Source of the DNA: Amycolatopsis sp. NBRC 101858
GTDB taxonomy: Bacteria; Actinomycetota; Actinomycetes; Mycobacteriales; Pseudonocardiaceae
Direction: 5' to 3'
Assembly (NCBI RefSeq): GCF_030269325.1
Contig: NZ_BSTD01000001.1
Location: forward strand, 2,620,681-2,684,680
Length of the DNA stretch: 64,000 nucleotides
Shown here: positions 7,833 to 15,833 of the stretch, one piece after another
How positions within the stretch are numbered: position 1 is the first letter of the stretch
How the letters are laid out: each line of letters opens with the position of its first letter
Translations under genes and position numbers: made by a program
Notes under the pieces: generated by a model
Seen by the model: the letters and a program-made list of their open reading frames with translations, nothing else
Databases searched by the model: none
Told to the model about the DNA's origin: nothing

Positions 7833-7851
7833 TTAAGTAAGCCTTCCCTAA
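7833..7851. promoter_or_regulatory. IdeR/DtxR iron box 1 upstream of ferritin
   Basis: TTAAGTAAGCCTTCCCTAA matches the degenerate iron-box consensus TWAGGTWAGSCTWACCTWA at 17 of 19 positions. It lies about 97 bp upstream of the ferritin start and forms most of the left arm of a 19-bp inverted repeat. Confidence 0.65.
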
Positions 7852-7882
7852 ATTGTCGAAACCATTTAGGGAAGGCTTACTT
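7835..7882. repeat. Perfect 19-bp inverted repeat, 10-nt loop
   Basis: The arms 7835-7853 and 7864-7882 are exact reverse complements (core AGTAAGCCTTCCCTAAAT). The structure sits between the arcA stop and the ferritin promoter. It could end arcA transcription, and each arm also contains an IdeR-type site. There is no clear T tract on the minus strand after it. Confidence 0.85.
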
Positions 7883-7884
7883 TA
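7866..7884. promoter_or_regulatory. IdeR/DtxR iron box 2 upstream of ferritin
   Basis: TTAGGGAAGGCTTACTTTA matches the degenerate iron-box consensus at 17 of 19 positions. It is the mirror image of box 1, with centres 33 bp apart, and ends 1 bp before the arcA stop codon. Confidence 0.65.
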
Positions 7885-7885
7885 T

Positions 7886-9100
7886 TTATCGCAACGGTTC
7901 CCGGCGGATCGGGCAGGACATGCACCGCGGCCCGCCCCGGCCGGAGCCCAGCTCGGACCCGGCGATCGGCAGCACCTCGATGCCGGCCGCCTCCAGGCGC
8001 TCGTTCGTCTCGACGTTCCGCTCGTAGCCCACGACCACGCCGGGCGCCAGCGCCAAGGTGTTGTTGCCATCGTCCCACTGCTCGCGTTCGGCCGTCACGG
8101 GGTCGAGGCCGGTGTCGATGACGCGCAGCCGGTCGATCTCCATCGCCTCGGCCGCGGCCACCAGGAACGGCGTCGGGCCGGCCACCTTGACGCCGCCGTC
8201 GCCGGTCGGGCGGATGGTGAACGCCGTCAGCGAGTCGCGCGCCAGCGGGTACATCACCACGGCGTCGGCGTCGACCATCGTGCACACCGTGTCCAGGTGC
8301 ATGGTCGCGCGGGACTGCTCGATCGGCACCGCCAGCACGGTGTGCGCGATGCCGTCGGCGAACACCGAGCGCGCGAGCGACTCCGCGCCGGCCGCGGTCG
8401 TCCGCTCGCCGACGCCGATGGCGAGCACGCCCGGCGCCAGCAGCATCACGTCGCCGCCCTCGATCGGCGCCGAATGCGCGCCGTACGCGCGGGCCGCGTG
8501 CCGGAAGTACGGGTGGTAGGCGTAGATCAGGTCGAGCACCGCGGTCTCGCGGCGGCGCGCGGGCATGGTCAGCGACGAGATCGCGACGCGGTCGGCGATC
8601 CACGCCGACGAGTCGCGCGTGAACAGCAGGTTCGGCAGCGGGTCGACGGCGAAGTCGTGCGGGTGGTTCATCATCCGCACCAGCGACGCGCCCTCCGCGG
8701 ACGGCAGCTCCTCGAAGGTCATCCCGGCCATCAGCACCTCGGCGAGGCCGGCCGAGGTGATGCCGGACAGGTGCGACCGCAGCGAGTCGGCCAGGTCGCC
8801 GCCGAGCCGCCGGTCGTCGACCGCCGCGTGGACGCCGGCCGCGTGGGCGCGGTCGTCTTCGAGGGCCGTCCGGAGGGCGTCGGCCAGCAGCAGGACGTCG
8901 ACGCCGCGGCTGCGCAGCACGTCGGCGAACGCGTCGTGCTCGGCCTGGGCCCGGTCGACCCACGGGATCGAGTCGAACAGGAGCTGGTCGTTGTTGCGGG
9001 GCGTCAGCCTTTTGAGCTCGTTGCCGGGCCGGTGCAGCAGCACCGCGCGCAGGGGTCCGACTTCGCTGTCCACCCGGGGAGGTGTCGTTTCGTCGATCAC
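7886..9100 (-). CDS. arcA: Arginine deiminase
   Basis: 404 residues. It hydrolyses arginine to citrulline and ammonia. Guanidinium-fold signatures are in order: substrate-binding [17 protein letters not shown], the catalytic His in [10 protein letters not shown], and the nucleophilic Cys in [10 protein letters not shown] near the C-terminus. No arcB, arcC or arginine/ornithine antiporter gene is present in the window, so it is not in a classical ADI operon. The start is ATG 9100. The iron boxes upstream of ferritin lie directly behind its stop codon. Confidence 0.95.
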   Translation of the reverse strand: MIDETTPPRVDSEVGPLRAVLLHRPGNELKRLTPRNNDQLLFDSIPWVDRAQAEHDAFADVLRSRGVDVLLLADALRTALEDDRAHAAGVHAAVDDRRLGGDLADSLRSHLSGITSAGLAEVLMAGMTFEELPSAEGASLVRMMNHPHDFAVDPLPNLLFTRDSSAWIADRVAISSLTMPARRRETAVLDLIYAYHPYFRHAARAYGAHSAPIEGGDVMLLAPGVLAIGVGERTTAAGAESLARSVFADGIAHTVLAVPIEQSRATMHLDTVCTMVDADAVVMYPLARDSLTAFTIRPTGDGGVKVAGPTPFLVAAAEAMEIDRLRVIDTGLDPVTAEREQWDDGNNTLALAPGVVVGYERNVETNERLEAAGIEVLPIAGSELGSGRGGPRCMSCPIRREPLR

Positions 9101-9113
9101 CCCCCGAGCTTAG

Positions 9114-9926
9114 TCAGGGCAGCCAGGAAACGTGCCCCTTCAACAGGGCATATCCGACGAAGGACACGAAGTCGAAGAGCGTGTGGGCGGCGACGAGCGG
9201 CCACAGCCGGTTCGTCTTCTGCCACAGCCGCCCGAACACCAGGCCCATGATCAGGTTGCCGACGAACCCGCCGAAGCCCTGGTAGAGGTGGTACGACCCG
9301 CGCAGCACGGCGGCGCCGAACAGCGCGTTGTTCTCCCGGACGCCGAGCTGCCGCAGCCGCGTCAGCAGGTAGCCGATGACCAGGACCTCTTCGGCGAACG
9401 CGTTGCCGAACGCCGACAGCGTCAGCGTGATCGGGCGCCACCACGTGTCGTTCAAAGTGGACGGTTGCACCGCCAGGCTGAACCCCAGGTGGTAGGAGAT
9501 GAAGTACAGCGCGAGGCCGGGGATCCCGATCAGCGCGGCCAGCCCGAGCGTCAGCAGCGCGTCCCGGCCGGGGGACCGGCGGTCCAGCCCGACCTGCGCG
9601 ATCTTGATCCCGGCGCGCCACAGGAAGTACAGCCCGAGCGCGCCCCAGCCGACCAGCTGGGCGGCCGAGAGCAGCTGCTTGAGCAGGTCGATCAGGCTCG
9701 CCGCGGCCTGGGGCACGTTGAGCTGGACCTGTTGCTGGGCCAACGGCGTCGGCTGCAGCAGGGAGTCCACAAGGGACAGCAGGCTGCGCACGCCGGACAA
9801 CCCGAGCGTGATGCCGAAGACGATCAGCAGCTCCAGCTTGATCGCGCGGCGCTCCCGCGGGTCGTCGACCGGTTCCGGGAACGCCGGTGCGGCCGGGGCC
9901 AGCCACGATCGCGCGGTGAACGTCAT
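9114..9926 (-). CDS. CPBP-family intramembrane metalloprotease (CAAX/Abi type)
   Basis: 270 residues with about seven hydrophobic segments. The conserved motifs are AFAEEVLVIGYLLTRL (double Glu), RGSYHLYQG (His) and AHTLFDF (His-x3-Asp). The usual EExxxR Arg is replaced by Ile, a variant common in actinobacteria. The family includes prenyl-CAAX proteases and bacteriocin-immunity proteins, but most bacterial members have no known substrate. It is encoded 13 bp upstream of the arcA start on the same strand and may be cotranscribed with it. It is divergent from the PPOX-fold gene, with 22 bp between starts. Confidence 0.85.
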   Translation of the reverse strand: MTFTARSWLAPAAPAFPEPVDDPRERRAIKLELLIVFGITLGLSGVRSLLSLVDSLLQPTPLAQQQVQLNVPQAAASLIDLLKQLLSAAQLVGWGALGLYFLWRAGIKIAQVGLDRRSPGRDALLTLGLAALIGIPGLALYFISYHLGFSLAVQPSTLNDTWWRPITLTLSAFGNAFAEEVLVIGYLLTRLRQLGVRENNALFGAAVLRGSYHLYQGFGGFVGNLIMGLVFGRLWQKTNRLWPLVAAHTLFDFVSFVGYALLKGHVSWLP

Positions 9927-9948
9927 GTGCGCACGCTACCTTCGGGGT

Positions 9949-10410
9949 ATGCCGAGGAGCATCGCCACCAACGAAACCGTCGACCGCGCCGCGCTCGTCG
10001 AGTTCCTGTCCACCCGCCACCGCGCGATCCTGATGGCCACGAAGGCCGACGGGAGCCCGCAGCTCTCGCCGGTGACCTGCGGCGTCGACGCCGAGGGCCG
10101 GCTGGTCATCTCGACCTACCCGAAGCGCGCCAAGGTCGTGAACGTCAAGCGCAACCCGAAGGTCTCGGCCTGCATCCTCTCCGACGAGTGGAACGACCAA
10201 TGGGTGCAGCTCAACGGGACCGCCGAAGTCCTGGACATCCCGGACTCCGTCGAGCCGCTCGTGGAGTACTTCCGTGCCATTTCGGGCGAACACCCGGACT
10301 GGGACGAATACCGCGAGGCCATGGTCAAGCAGGGCAAGAGCATCATCCGCGTGACGATCGAGAGCTGGGGCCCGCTGGCCAAGGGCGGGTTCCCCGCCGA
10401 ACTAGCCTGA
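9949..10410 (+). CDS. PPOX-class F420-dependent oxidoreductase / FMN split-barrel protein
   Basis: 153 residues from ATG 9949. The fold signature is AILMATKADGSPQLSPVTCG, then LVISTYPKRAKVVNVKRNP and a C-terminal VTIESWGPLAKG. This is the split beta-barrel of pyridoxine-phosphate oxidase-like proteins; actinobacterial members of this length usually bind F420. The substrate is unknown. It overlaps the convergent DUF2470 gene by 9 bp at the 3' end. The two genes together contain the two kinds of domain found fused in HugZ heme oxygenases. Confidence 0.8.
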   Translation: MPRSIATNETVDRAALVEFLSTRHRAILMATKADGSPQLSPVTCGVDAEGRLVISTYPKRAKVVNVKRNPKVSACILSDEWNDQWVQLNGTAEVLDIPDSVEPLVEYFRAISGEHPDWDEYREAMVKQGKSIIRVTIESWGPLAKGGFPAELA

Positions 10411-11196
10411 CGCACCCCGCAGGAACGGGCAGCCGACGAGCCGCCGCAGCTCCATCGCGAGCTGCGGCGGGCTCTCGACGGACTTCGAGAACGCCAGCCG
10501 GACGTCGTGGTCACCGGCGTCGGACTCGACGCGCAGCCGCAGCCCGAACCGGTCGAGCCCGAGCGGGCGGATCCGGCCGCCGCGCAGCTCCGCCGGCAGG
10601 TGCTTGGCCAGCTGCTCGACGACGTCGGAGTGGTCGCTCTCCAGGTGCCGCAGCCACTGGGCCTCGTAGTCGTGGAACGGGTCGGGTGGCGCCGCGCTGA
10701 ACGTGTGCGGGCGCAGCGAGTGCGTGCCTTCGGCGTCCGCGAGCACGAGCGACGCCGGGGTGAGCCGCAGCAGCGTGACGCCGTGGCCGACGTCGAGGAG
10801 CCGTTCGTCCGGCCGCGACTCGGCAATCGACACCGCCCGCGCGCGGGCCGACACCGGCGAGAGCGGTCGCAGCCAGCCGGTGATCCACAGCAGCCCGCGG
10901 ATCGGCTCCCGCAGGGCGACCGGCGCCTGGTCGGCGAGCTCGACCATCACGGCCAGCTCGCCGCGCTGGGTCTCCTTGGCCGCGCGGACCATCGCGTGGT
11001 CGTCGGGCAGCAGCACGCTCACGCTGCCGCTGTGGTGCACGTGGTGCAGGACCGGGACGACGCGCTCGCCGTCCAGTCCGGCGCGTTCGCAGGTGGGCAT
11101 CAAGGACGCGGGACCGTTGCGGGTCGCGATCGTCTTGGCGCGCTCGGCGGGGTTCGGCGCCGGCGGGCGGCGGATGGATGTCGGGGCCTCGGTCAC
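10402..11196 (-). CDS. DUF2470 domain protein, HugZ-like, with an upstream iron box
   Basis: 264 residues from GTG 11196, with a near-perfect ribosome site (AGGAGGTGA). The N-terminal half has a split-barrel-like pattern (SVSVLLPDDHAMV). The C-terminal third is a DUF2470 domain (RHLESDHSDVVEQLAKHLP, then PLGLDRFGLRLRV). The same combination forms HugZ-type heme-degrading enzymes. An IdeR box 15 bp upstream of the start implies repression by iron, which suits release of iron from heme or ferric siderophore. No residue proves heme binding, so the function is inference. Confidence 0.75.
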   Translation of the reverse strand: MTEAPTSIRRPPAPNPAERAKTIATRNGPASLMPTCERAGLDGERVVPVLHHVHHSGSVSVLLPDDHAMVRAAKETQRGELAVMVELADQAPVALREPIRGLLWITGWLRPLSPVSARARAVSIAESRPDERLLDVGHGVTLLRLTPASLVLADAEGTHSLRPHTFSAAPPDPFHDYEAQWLRHLESDHSDVVEQLAKHLPAELRGGRIRPLGLDRFGLRLRVESDAGDHDVRLAFSKSVESPPQLAMELRRLVGCPFLRGASG

Positions 11197-11210
11197 GGCT
11201 CACCTCCTAC

Positions 11211-11229
11211 TTAGGTGAGCCTAACCTGA
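11211..11229. promoter_or_regulatory. IdeR/DtxR iron box upstream of the DUF2470 gene
   Basis: TTAGGTGAGCCTAACCTGA matches the degenerate iron-box consensus at 17 of 19 positions. It ends 33 bp and begins 15 bp upstream of the GTG start, where bound IdeR would block the promoter or early transcript. It is the best iron box in the window. Confidence 0.8.
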
Positions 11230-11331
11230 ATCCTGCGGTCTGGATAGTCGCTCGATTGCGGTCCGGGTCACGCGGGCGTTCCGCCGAACGGAGTATCGGT
11301 AACACCGCTGTGCAAAATTCCGAAAAGACCG

Positions 11332-12390
11332 GTGACCAGTGTCGACACGGTGGGGGCCAGCGTGCAGATCGTCCCGGTTCCCGAGCGCGTGCCCGCGTTC
11401 GAACTCGACCCCGCGATGCCGTCCGGCGCGCTGCCGATCTTCGGCGAGTACCTCGACCGGATCGGTCGTGACATCGCGAACCAGCGGGTGCTGGCGTGGT
11501 TCTTCCTGGCGTTCGGGGTCGCCCAGTTCTTCACCGGGGCCGGGGTGGCGCTGGCGATCGGCACGATCGCCCTGGCCGGCTCGGTCGAGGCGTGGTGGCT
11601 CTACCGCGCGTACGTCCGGGTGCCCGAAACGCGGCTGAAGCGGGAGGCGTTCCGGCGGGTCGACCTCACGGCCGACGCCTTGGTCGCGGCGGGGCGGACG
11701 GTCGGCCTGCGCCTGCCGGACGGCCGGTGGCTGCGCGTCCGGCTCGACGAGGCGCATCGGTTGCTGGTGGCCGGGCACCGGCGGGTCTGGCTGCTGGGCC
11801 GCGGCCCGAAGGTGTTCGTCGGCTTCTCCGGCGTGGTGCGGCTCCGCCGCGCGCGCATCCACGACTCGCCGCCGGCAGGTGCCGTGGTGGTGCCGGAGCC
11901 GGCCGGGTCCGCCTCGCCGAGGCTCGATCCCGTGCTGACCGCGCACCGCCGCGAGATCGCCCGCGAGCAGCGTGCGACGGCCGCGTTCCTGCTGGTGCTC
12001 GCGGGTTTCGCGAGCTGGGTCCGGCTCGACTTCCCGGTCATGGGGTGGGTCGCGTGGACGTTCGCGGCCGGCGCGCTGCTGGGCGCGTTCGTGACCGCGG
12101 CGCGCGCGTTCGCCTACCGCCGCCCGCTGCCGGCGGACCACTGGACGGAGCTGCGCGCGGTCCTCGACGGCCCGGTCCGCATGGGCCGCCACGGCACGGC
12201 CCGGCTGAGCGGCCTGACCATGCTCGCCGACGGGACGGTGATCGGGTTCCGCCTGCCCCGGGCCGATCCGTCGATGGCAGCGAACATCGCCGCGACCGGC
12301 CGCCTGTGGATCGCGGGAGTTCCCCGGCCGGGCGCGGCGAAGACGGGCGTGCCGGGTTATCCGGTGCTCGGCACGGTCTGGCTGGGCTGA
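11332..12390 (+). CDS. Uncharacterised four-helix membrane protein
   Basis: 352 residues; I do not recognise the family. Two hydrophobic hairpins (about residues 55-88 and 216-258) flank a hydrophilic region of about 120 residues with several Arg-rich strands. A second hydrophilic domain with an HWTELRAVL segment follows. There is no signal peptide and no known catalytic motif. The start at GTG 11332 is tentative because no clear ribosome site precedes it; GTG 11350 is an alternative. The 3' end overlaps the convergent MFS gene by 34 bp. Confidence 0.6.
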   Translation: MTSVDTVGASVQIVPVPERVPAFELDPAMPSGALPIFGEYLDRIGRDIANQRVLAWFFLAFGVAQFFTGAGVALAIGTIALAGSVEAWWLYRAYVRVPETRLKREAFRRVDLTADALVAAGRTVGLRLPDGRWLRVRLDEAHRLLVAGHRRVWLLGRGPKVFVGFSGVVRLRRARIHDSPPAGAVVVPEPAGSASPRLDPVLTAHRREIAREQRATAAFLLVLAGFASWVRLDFPVMGWVAWTFAAGALLGAFVTAARAFAYRRPLPADHWTELRAVLDGPVRMGRHGTARLSGLTMLADGTVIGFRLPRADPSMAANIAATGRLWIAGVPRPGAAKTGVPGYPVLGTVWLG

Positions 12391-13589
12391 GCGGGCGTCC
12401 GGTCCCGGCGGGGCAGCAGGAGCGGCGTCCCCAGCACCAGCACCCCGGCGACGCCGATCGCGACGCGCGTGCCGGTGAAGCTCGCGAGCACGCCCCAGAG
12501 CGCCGTCAACGTGGCGATCGACGCCTTGGTGCTGACCGACCACGCCGAGAGCGTGCTCGCCACGCGGTCGGCCGGCAGCTGCTCGAGCCGGTAGGTCGCG
12601 AGCACCGGGTTGAACACGCTGCAGGAGACGATCAAGCCGAGCTCGACGACCATGACGAAGGCGAGCCCGCCGGCGCCGGCCGGGAGGAAGGCCAAGGCGA
12701 GCAACCAGCACGCTCGGACGGCGCCGGCCACCACCAAGACGGGGTGCCTGCCGAACCGCCTGACGAGCCGCGGCGTCAGCCGTGAACCGGCGAGCCCGCC
12801 GAGGCACGGGACCGCGAAGGCGAGTCCGTACTGCCACGGCGTGAACCCGAGCTGGTTCAGCATCAGCACGGCGAGCAGTGGCTCGGTGCCCATGATCAGG
12901 CCGTTGAACAGCAGGACGTTGAAGTACAGCGGCCGCAGCCCGGGGTGCGTCAGGATCGTGCGCCACCCCTCGGCCAGGTCCCGCGCACGCAGGCGAGTGG
13001 TCTGCCGCGGGCGCGGTTCGTCTCCGCCGATGGCCCGGATCCCGAGCGCGGAGAGCAGGAAGCTGACGGCGTTGGCGGCCACCGACGTCACCGGGCCGAA
13101 GAGCGCGAACGCCGCCCCGCCGAGCGGCGGGCCGAGCGCGGTGGCCGTCCAGTTCGTCGACTCGAACCGCCCGTTCGCGACGAGCAGGTCTTCGGGCGCT
13201 ACCAGGCCTTTGAGGTAGGCGCCGCTCGCGGAGGTGAAGGTGATGTCCGCCGCGGCGACGATCACGGACACGACGAGGAGCTGCCCGAAACTCAGCGACC
13301 CGAGCGCGTAGAGGGCAGGCACGCTGATCAATGCGGCGAACCGGACGAGGTCCATGGCCACGAGCACCGGCCGCTTGCGCCGCCGATCGACCCAAGGCCC
13401 CATCGGCACGGCCACGAGAGCCCCGACGGCCGGCCCGACGGCGGCGAGCGCGGAGACGGCCGCGGGCCCGGCGTGCAGCACGAGGATCGCCAGCATGGGA
13501 AAGGCCCCGAAACCGAGCCAGGTCCCGAACGCGCTCACGGCGTAAGCCGTCCACAGCCACCTGAACCGCCGCCCGAGCCGCCTGCGCAT
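12357..13589 (-). CDS. MFS transporter (tetracycline/macrolide efflux-like)
   Basis: About 410 residues with 12 predicted helices. Loop 2-3 holds the motif A sequence GPWVDRRRKRPVL and loop 8-9 the repeat LTPRLVRRFGRHPVL. The start taken is ATG 13589 (MRRRLGRRFRWLW); an upstream GTG at 13652 would add 21 residues but would swallow the LysR operator-like palindrome. It is divergent from a LysR regulator, the usual arrangement for an inducible exporter. The substrate is unknown. Confidence 0.85.
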   Translation of the reverse strand: MRRRLGRRFRWLWTAYAVSAFGTWLGFGAFPMLAILVLHAGPAAVSALAAVGPAVGALVAVPMGPWVDRRRKRPVLVAMDLVRFAALISVPALYALGSLSFGQLLVVSVIVAAADITFTSASGAYLKGLVAPEDLLVANGRFESTNWTATALGPPLGGAAFALFGPVTSVAANAVSFLLSALGIRAIGGDEPRPRQTTRLRARDLAEGWRTILTHPGLRPLYFNVLLFNGLIMGTEPLLAVLMLNQLGFTPWQYGLAFAVPCLGGLAGSRLTPRLVRRFGRHPVLVVAGAVRACWLLALAFLPAGAGGLAFVMVVELGLIVSCSVFNPVLATYRLEQLPADRVASTLSAWSVSTKASIATLTALWGVLASFTGTRVAIGVAGVLVLGTPLLLPRRDRTPAQPSQTVPSTG

Positions 13590-13649
13590 CACCGGAGGAT
13601 CAAAGCGGGGATCGGCCCGGTGAAGCAAACAACCGACGCGGCGGCGAGC

Positions 13650-13666
13650 CACAACACCGCGTTGTG
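13650..13666. promoter_or_regulatory. LysR-type operator-like palindrome
   Basis: CACAAC-N5-GTTGTG lies between the MFS start and the LysR start, in the position and size of a LysR recognition site. If the LysR protein starts at GTG 13685, the site is 18 bp upstream of it. Confidence 0.5.
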
Positions 13667-13684
13667 AACCTAGAGTTGTCCGCT

Positions 13685-14587
13685 GTGGACCTCGATGCCG
13701 TGCGTACGTTCGTCTCCGCCGCGGAGGCGGGCCGGTTCCAGGACGCCGCGGTCCATCTCTCGATCACGCAGCAAGCCGTCTCGAAGCGCATCGCCGCGCT
13801 GGAGAAAGCCTTGGGTGTGCAGTTGTTCACCCGTATCGCGCGTGGAGCCGTGCTCACCGGTGACGGTGAGGTCTTCCTACCTCACGCCCGGGAACTCCTC
13901 CTGGCCGAGGCTCGAGCGCTGGCGTCGGTAGGCACCAGGCCGTTCCGGGTCGACGTGATCGGCCGGCGGCTGTGCCCGGCGACGCTGCTGCGCGGATTCC
14001 ACGAGGCTCATCGGGAGATCGCCTTGGAGGTGGTGACGCTCTTCGACGCCGCTTCGGCGATCGCGGCCGTCCGGGAAGGCAGCATCGATGCCTCCTTCCG
14101 CGCGGTCGACGTGCTGCCCGAAGACGTGGATTCGGCCTGGGTGTTCGACGAGCCGATCCAGCTGCTGTGCGGACCCGCACACCCACTGGCCGCGTCGTCT
14201 TCGGTGACTCCTGAGGTACTGGCCGGGCATCGGATCTGGATGCCCGGCGTGGTGCCCGGGACCGAGTGGGGCGCGTACTACGCCGAGTTCATGGCCGCGT
14301 TCGGACTGTCGATCGACGCCGCCGGGCCGAACTTCGGCACCGAGGTGGTGCTGGACATGCTCGCGGAGTCGGCGGAGGTCGCCACCCTGGTCGGAGCGGA
14401 AAGCCGGGTCCGGTGGCCGGCCGGGCACGACTTGCGGCGCGTTCCGATCGAGGATCCGACGCCCGTGTATCCCCATTCGCTCGTTTGGCGCCGGGGCAGT
14501 TCGCACCCCGCGCTGGCCAAGCTGCGCGCTCATCTGAGGCCGGGCGCGCGGGCCGCCACGACCTGGCGTCCCGGCTGGGCGAGCTAG
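13685..14587 (+). CDS. LysR-family transcriptional regulator
   Basis: 300 residues from GTG 13685, giving the typical start MDLDAVRTFVSAAEAGRF. The winged HTH is DAAVHLSITQQAVSKRIAAL followed by ALGVQLFTR. The C-terminal effector domain has the periplasmic-binding fold. It is divergent from an MFS transporter and most likely controls it. An in-frame GTG at 13664 would place the palindrome partly inside the gene, so the shorter form is preferred. The stop shares CTAG with the stop of the convergent DUF4231 gene. Confidence 0.88.
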   Translation: MDLDAVRTFVSAAEAGRFQDAAVHLSITQQAVSKRIAALEKALGVQLFTRIARGAVLTGDGEVFLPHARELLLAEARALASVGTRPFRVDVIGRRLCPATLLRGFHEAHREIALEVVTLFDAASAIAAVREGSIDASFRAVDVLPEDVDSAWVFDEPIQLLCGPAHPLAASSSVTPEVLAGHRIWMPGVVPGTEWGAYYAEFMAAFGLSIDAAGPNFGTEVVLDMLAESAEVATLVGAESRVRWPAGHDLRRVPIEDPTPVYPHSLVWRRGSSHPALAKLRAHLRPGARAATTWRPGWAS

Positions 14588-15072
14588 CTCGTCACCGCCT
14601 TCTCGCGGTTGTTGCCGTACGACAGCCGGAGGGCGACCCAGCCGTCGCGTTCTCCCGCGCAGATCTCCTCGACCGTCTCCACCAGGACCGCCGCCGCACC
14701 GGAAGTCGCGTAGTTGCCGTGCCTGGCGGCGAACAGCGCGATCTCCTTCTCGATCGCGTAGCGCGCCCGGGTCCGGCTGGTCCAGTTCTCCTTGTAGCCG
14801 CCCAGCGCGCGGATCCCGTTGATCAGCACCGCCAACGACCCGACGGCCGCGATGAGCCGCGCGTCGAGGGCGAACGCCGCCAGTGCGGGGATCGTGGCCG
14901 TCACGACCAGACTCGTCATCTCGACGATCGAGTGCCAGCGCCGTGCGGCCCACGAGGACCGCTGGTAGCGCTGCCACTCGGCGAGCACCGAGGGCGGCAC
15001 GGGCTCGTCGTCGACCCCCTTCGCTTCGAGGACCCACTGACTGCGCGCGATCGACCGCGGATCTGCCTTCAT
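14584..15072 (-). CDS. DUF4231 domain-containing membrane protein
   Basis: 162 residues from ATG 15072. A hydrophilic N-terminus with RYQRSSWAARRWH precedes two adjacent membrane helices (about residues 52-90). A conserved ENWTSRTRARYAIEKEIALF segment follows. This is the DUF4231 pattern, whose function is unknown; related SLATT-type proteins are linked with nucleotide-triggered defence. It is the last gene of a three-gene minus-strand run led by the binding-protein/VWA fusion, 22 bp after the coiled-coil gene. Confidence 0.65.
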   Translation of the reverse strand: MKADPRSIARSQWVLEAKGVDDEPVPPSVLAEWQRYQRSSWAARRWHSIVEMTSLVVTATIPALAAFALDARLIAAVGSLAVLINGIRALGGYKENWTSRTRARYAIEKEIALFAARHGNYATSGAAAVLVETVEEICAGERDGWVALRLSYGNNREKAVTS

Positions 15073-15094
15073 GGGACGAAAGTGAAGCACGTCG

Positions 15095-15832
15095 TCAGCC
15101 CAGCGACTTCCGCGTCGCCTCCTCGGTCTCGAGCACGCCCTGCCGGATGCCCTCCAGCTGGTCGCTCAGCTCCCGCACCGCGCCGGTGTCGACCGCGACG
15201 TCCGTCGTCGCCGCCGTCAGCTCCGCGACGCGCGCCACCAGGCTGTCCAAGCCGAGTGCGCCCGACTGCAGCTGGGCCAGCAGCTTGTCGCGTGCTCCCG
15301 AAAGCCGTGCGTGCACGTCCGCCTGGGCCTTGACCGACGTCAACGCCTGTTCGAGGTCGCCGCGGACCTCCTCGCGCGCGGTTCTCAGCGACTTCTCCAG
15401 CCGGCGCCGCTCCTGCGTCACGGCGTCGAGGTCGACCCGGGAAAGCGCCTTCCCCGTCGCCGACGCGCGGCCCGCGAGCCGCCGCAGCGTCGCCAGCGTC
15501 TCTTGGACCACCGGTTCCATGTCCGCGACGCGGTCGGCCAGCGGGCCGGCGTCGAGGGACGAGCTCAGCGACGCGAACCCGTCCGCCGCGCCCTCGGCCC
15601 GGCGCAGCCAGTTCTCCTCGTCGGACCCCGGTGCGACGTCGAGCACGCGCGCCTCACGGCGTTCCGGCGCCGGCTCCCGGCCCAGCGAAGCCACGCCCGC
15701 GCGGGCGGCCAGCACCGCGACCCCGATCAAGAGGGCGAGGAGCACCGGCAGCTGGACGGCCCACGCCACCCCCGCCGACGTGGCGGCCAGCAGCAGCCCC
15801 CACGGTTCGGCGAGCTCACGGGCGAACTTCAT
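15095..15832 (-). CDS. Membrane-anchored coiled-coil protein
   Basis: 245 residues. Two N-terminal hydrophobic segments (about residues 10-45) are followed by about 180 residues of heptad-rich helix (EERRLEK-type and LSDQLEGIRQGVLETEEAT patterns). I do not recognise a family; it resembles coiled-coil proteins encoded near toxic-anion-resistance genes only in general character. It begins 1 bp after the VWA gene stop, so the two are almost certainly cotranscribed. It may be a scaffold for the extracytoplasmic VWA protein. Confidence 0.65.
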   Translation of the reverse strand: MKFARELAEPWGLLLAATSAGVAWAVQLPVLLALLIGVAVLAARAGVASLGREPAPERREARVLDVAPGSDEENWLRRAEGAADGFASLSSSLDAGPLADRVADMEPVVQETLATLRRLAGRASATGKALSRVDLDAVTQERRRLEKSLRTAREEVRGDLEQALTSVKAQADVHARLSGARDKLLAQLQSGALGLDSLVARVAELTAATTDVAVDTGAVRELSDQLEGIRQGVLETEEATRKSLG

Positions 15833-15833
15833 G

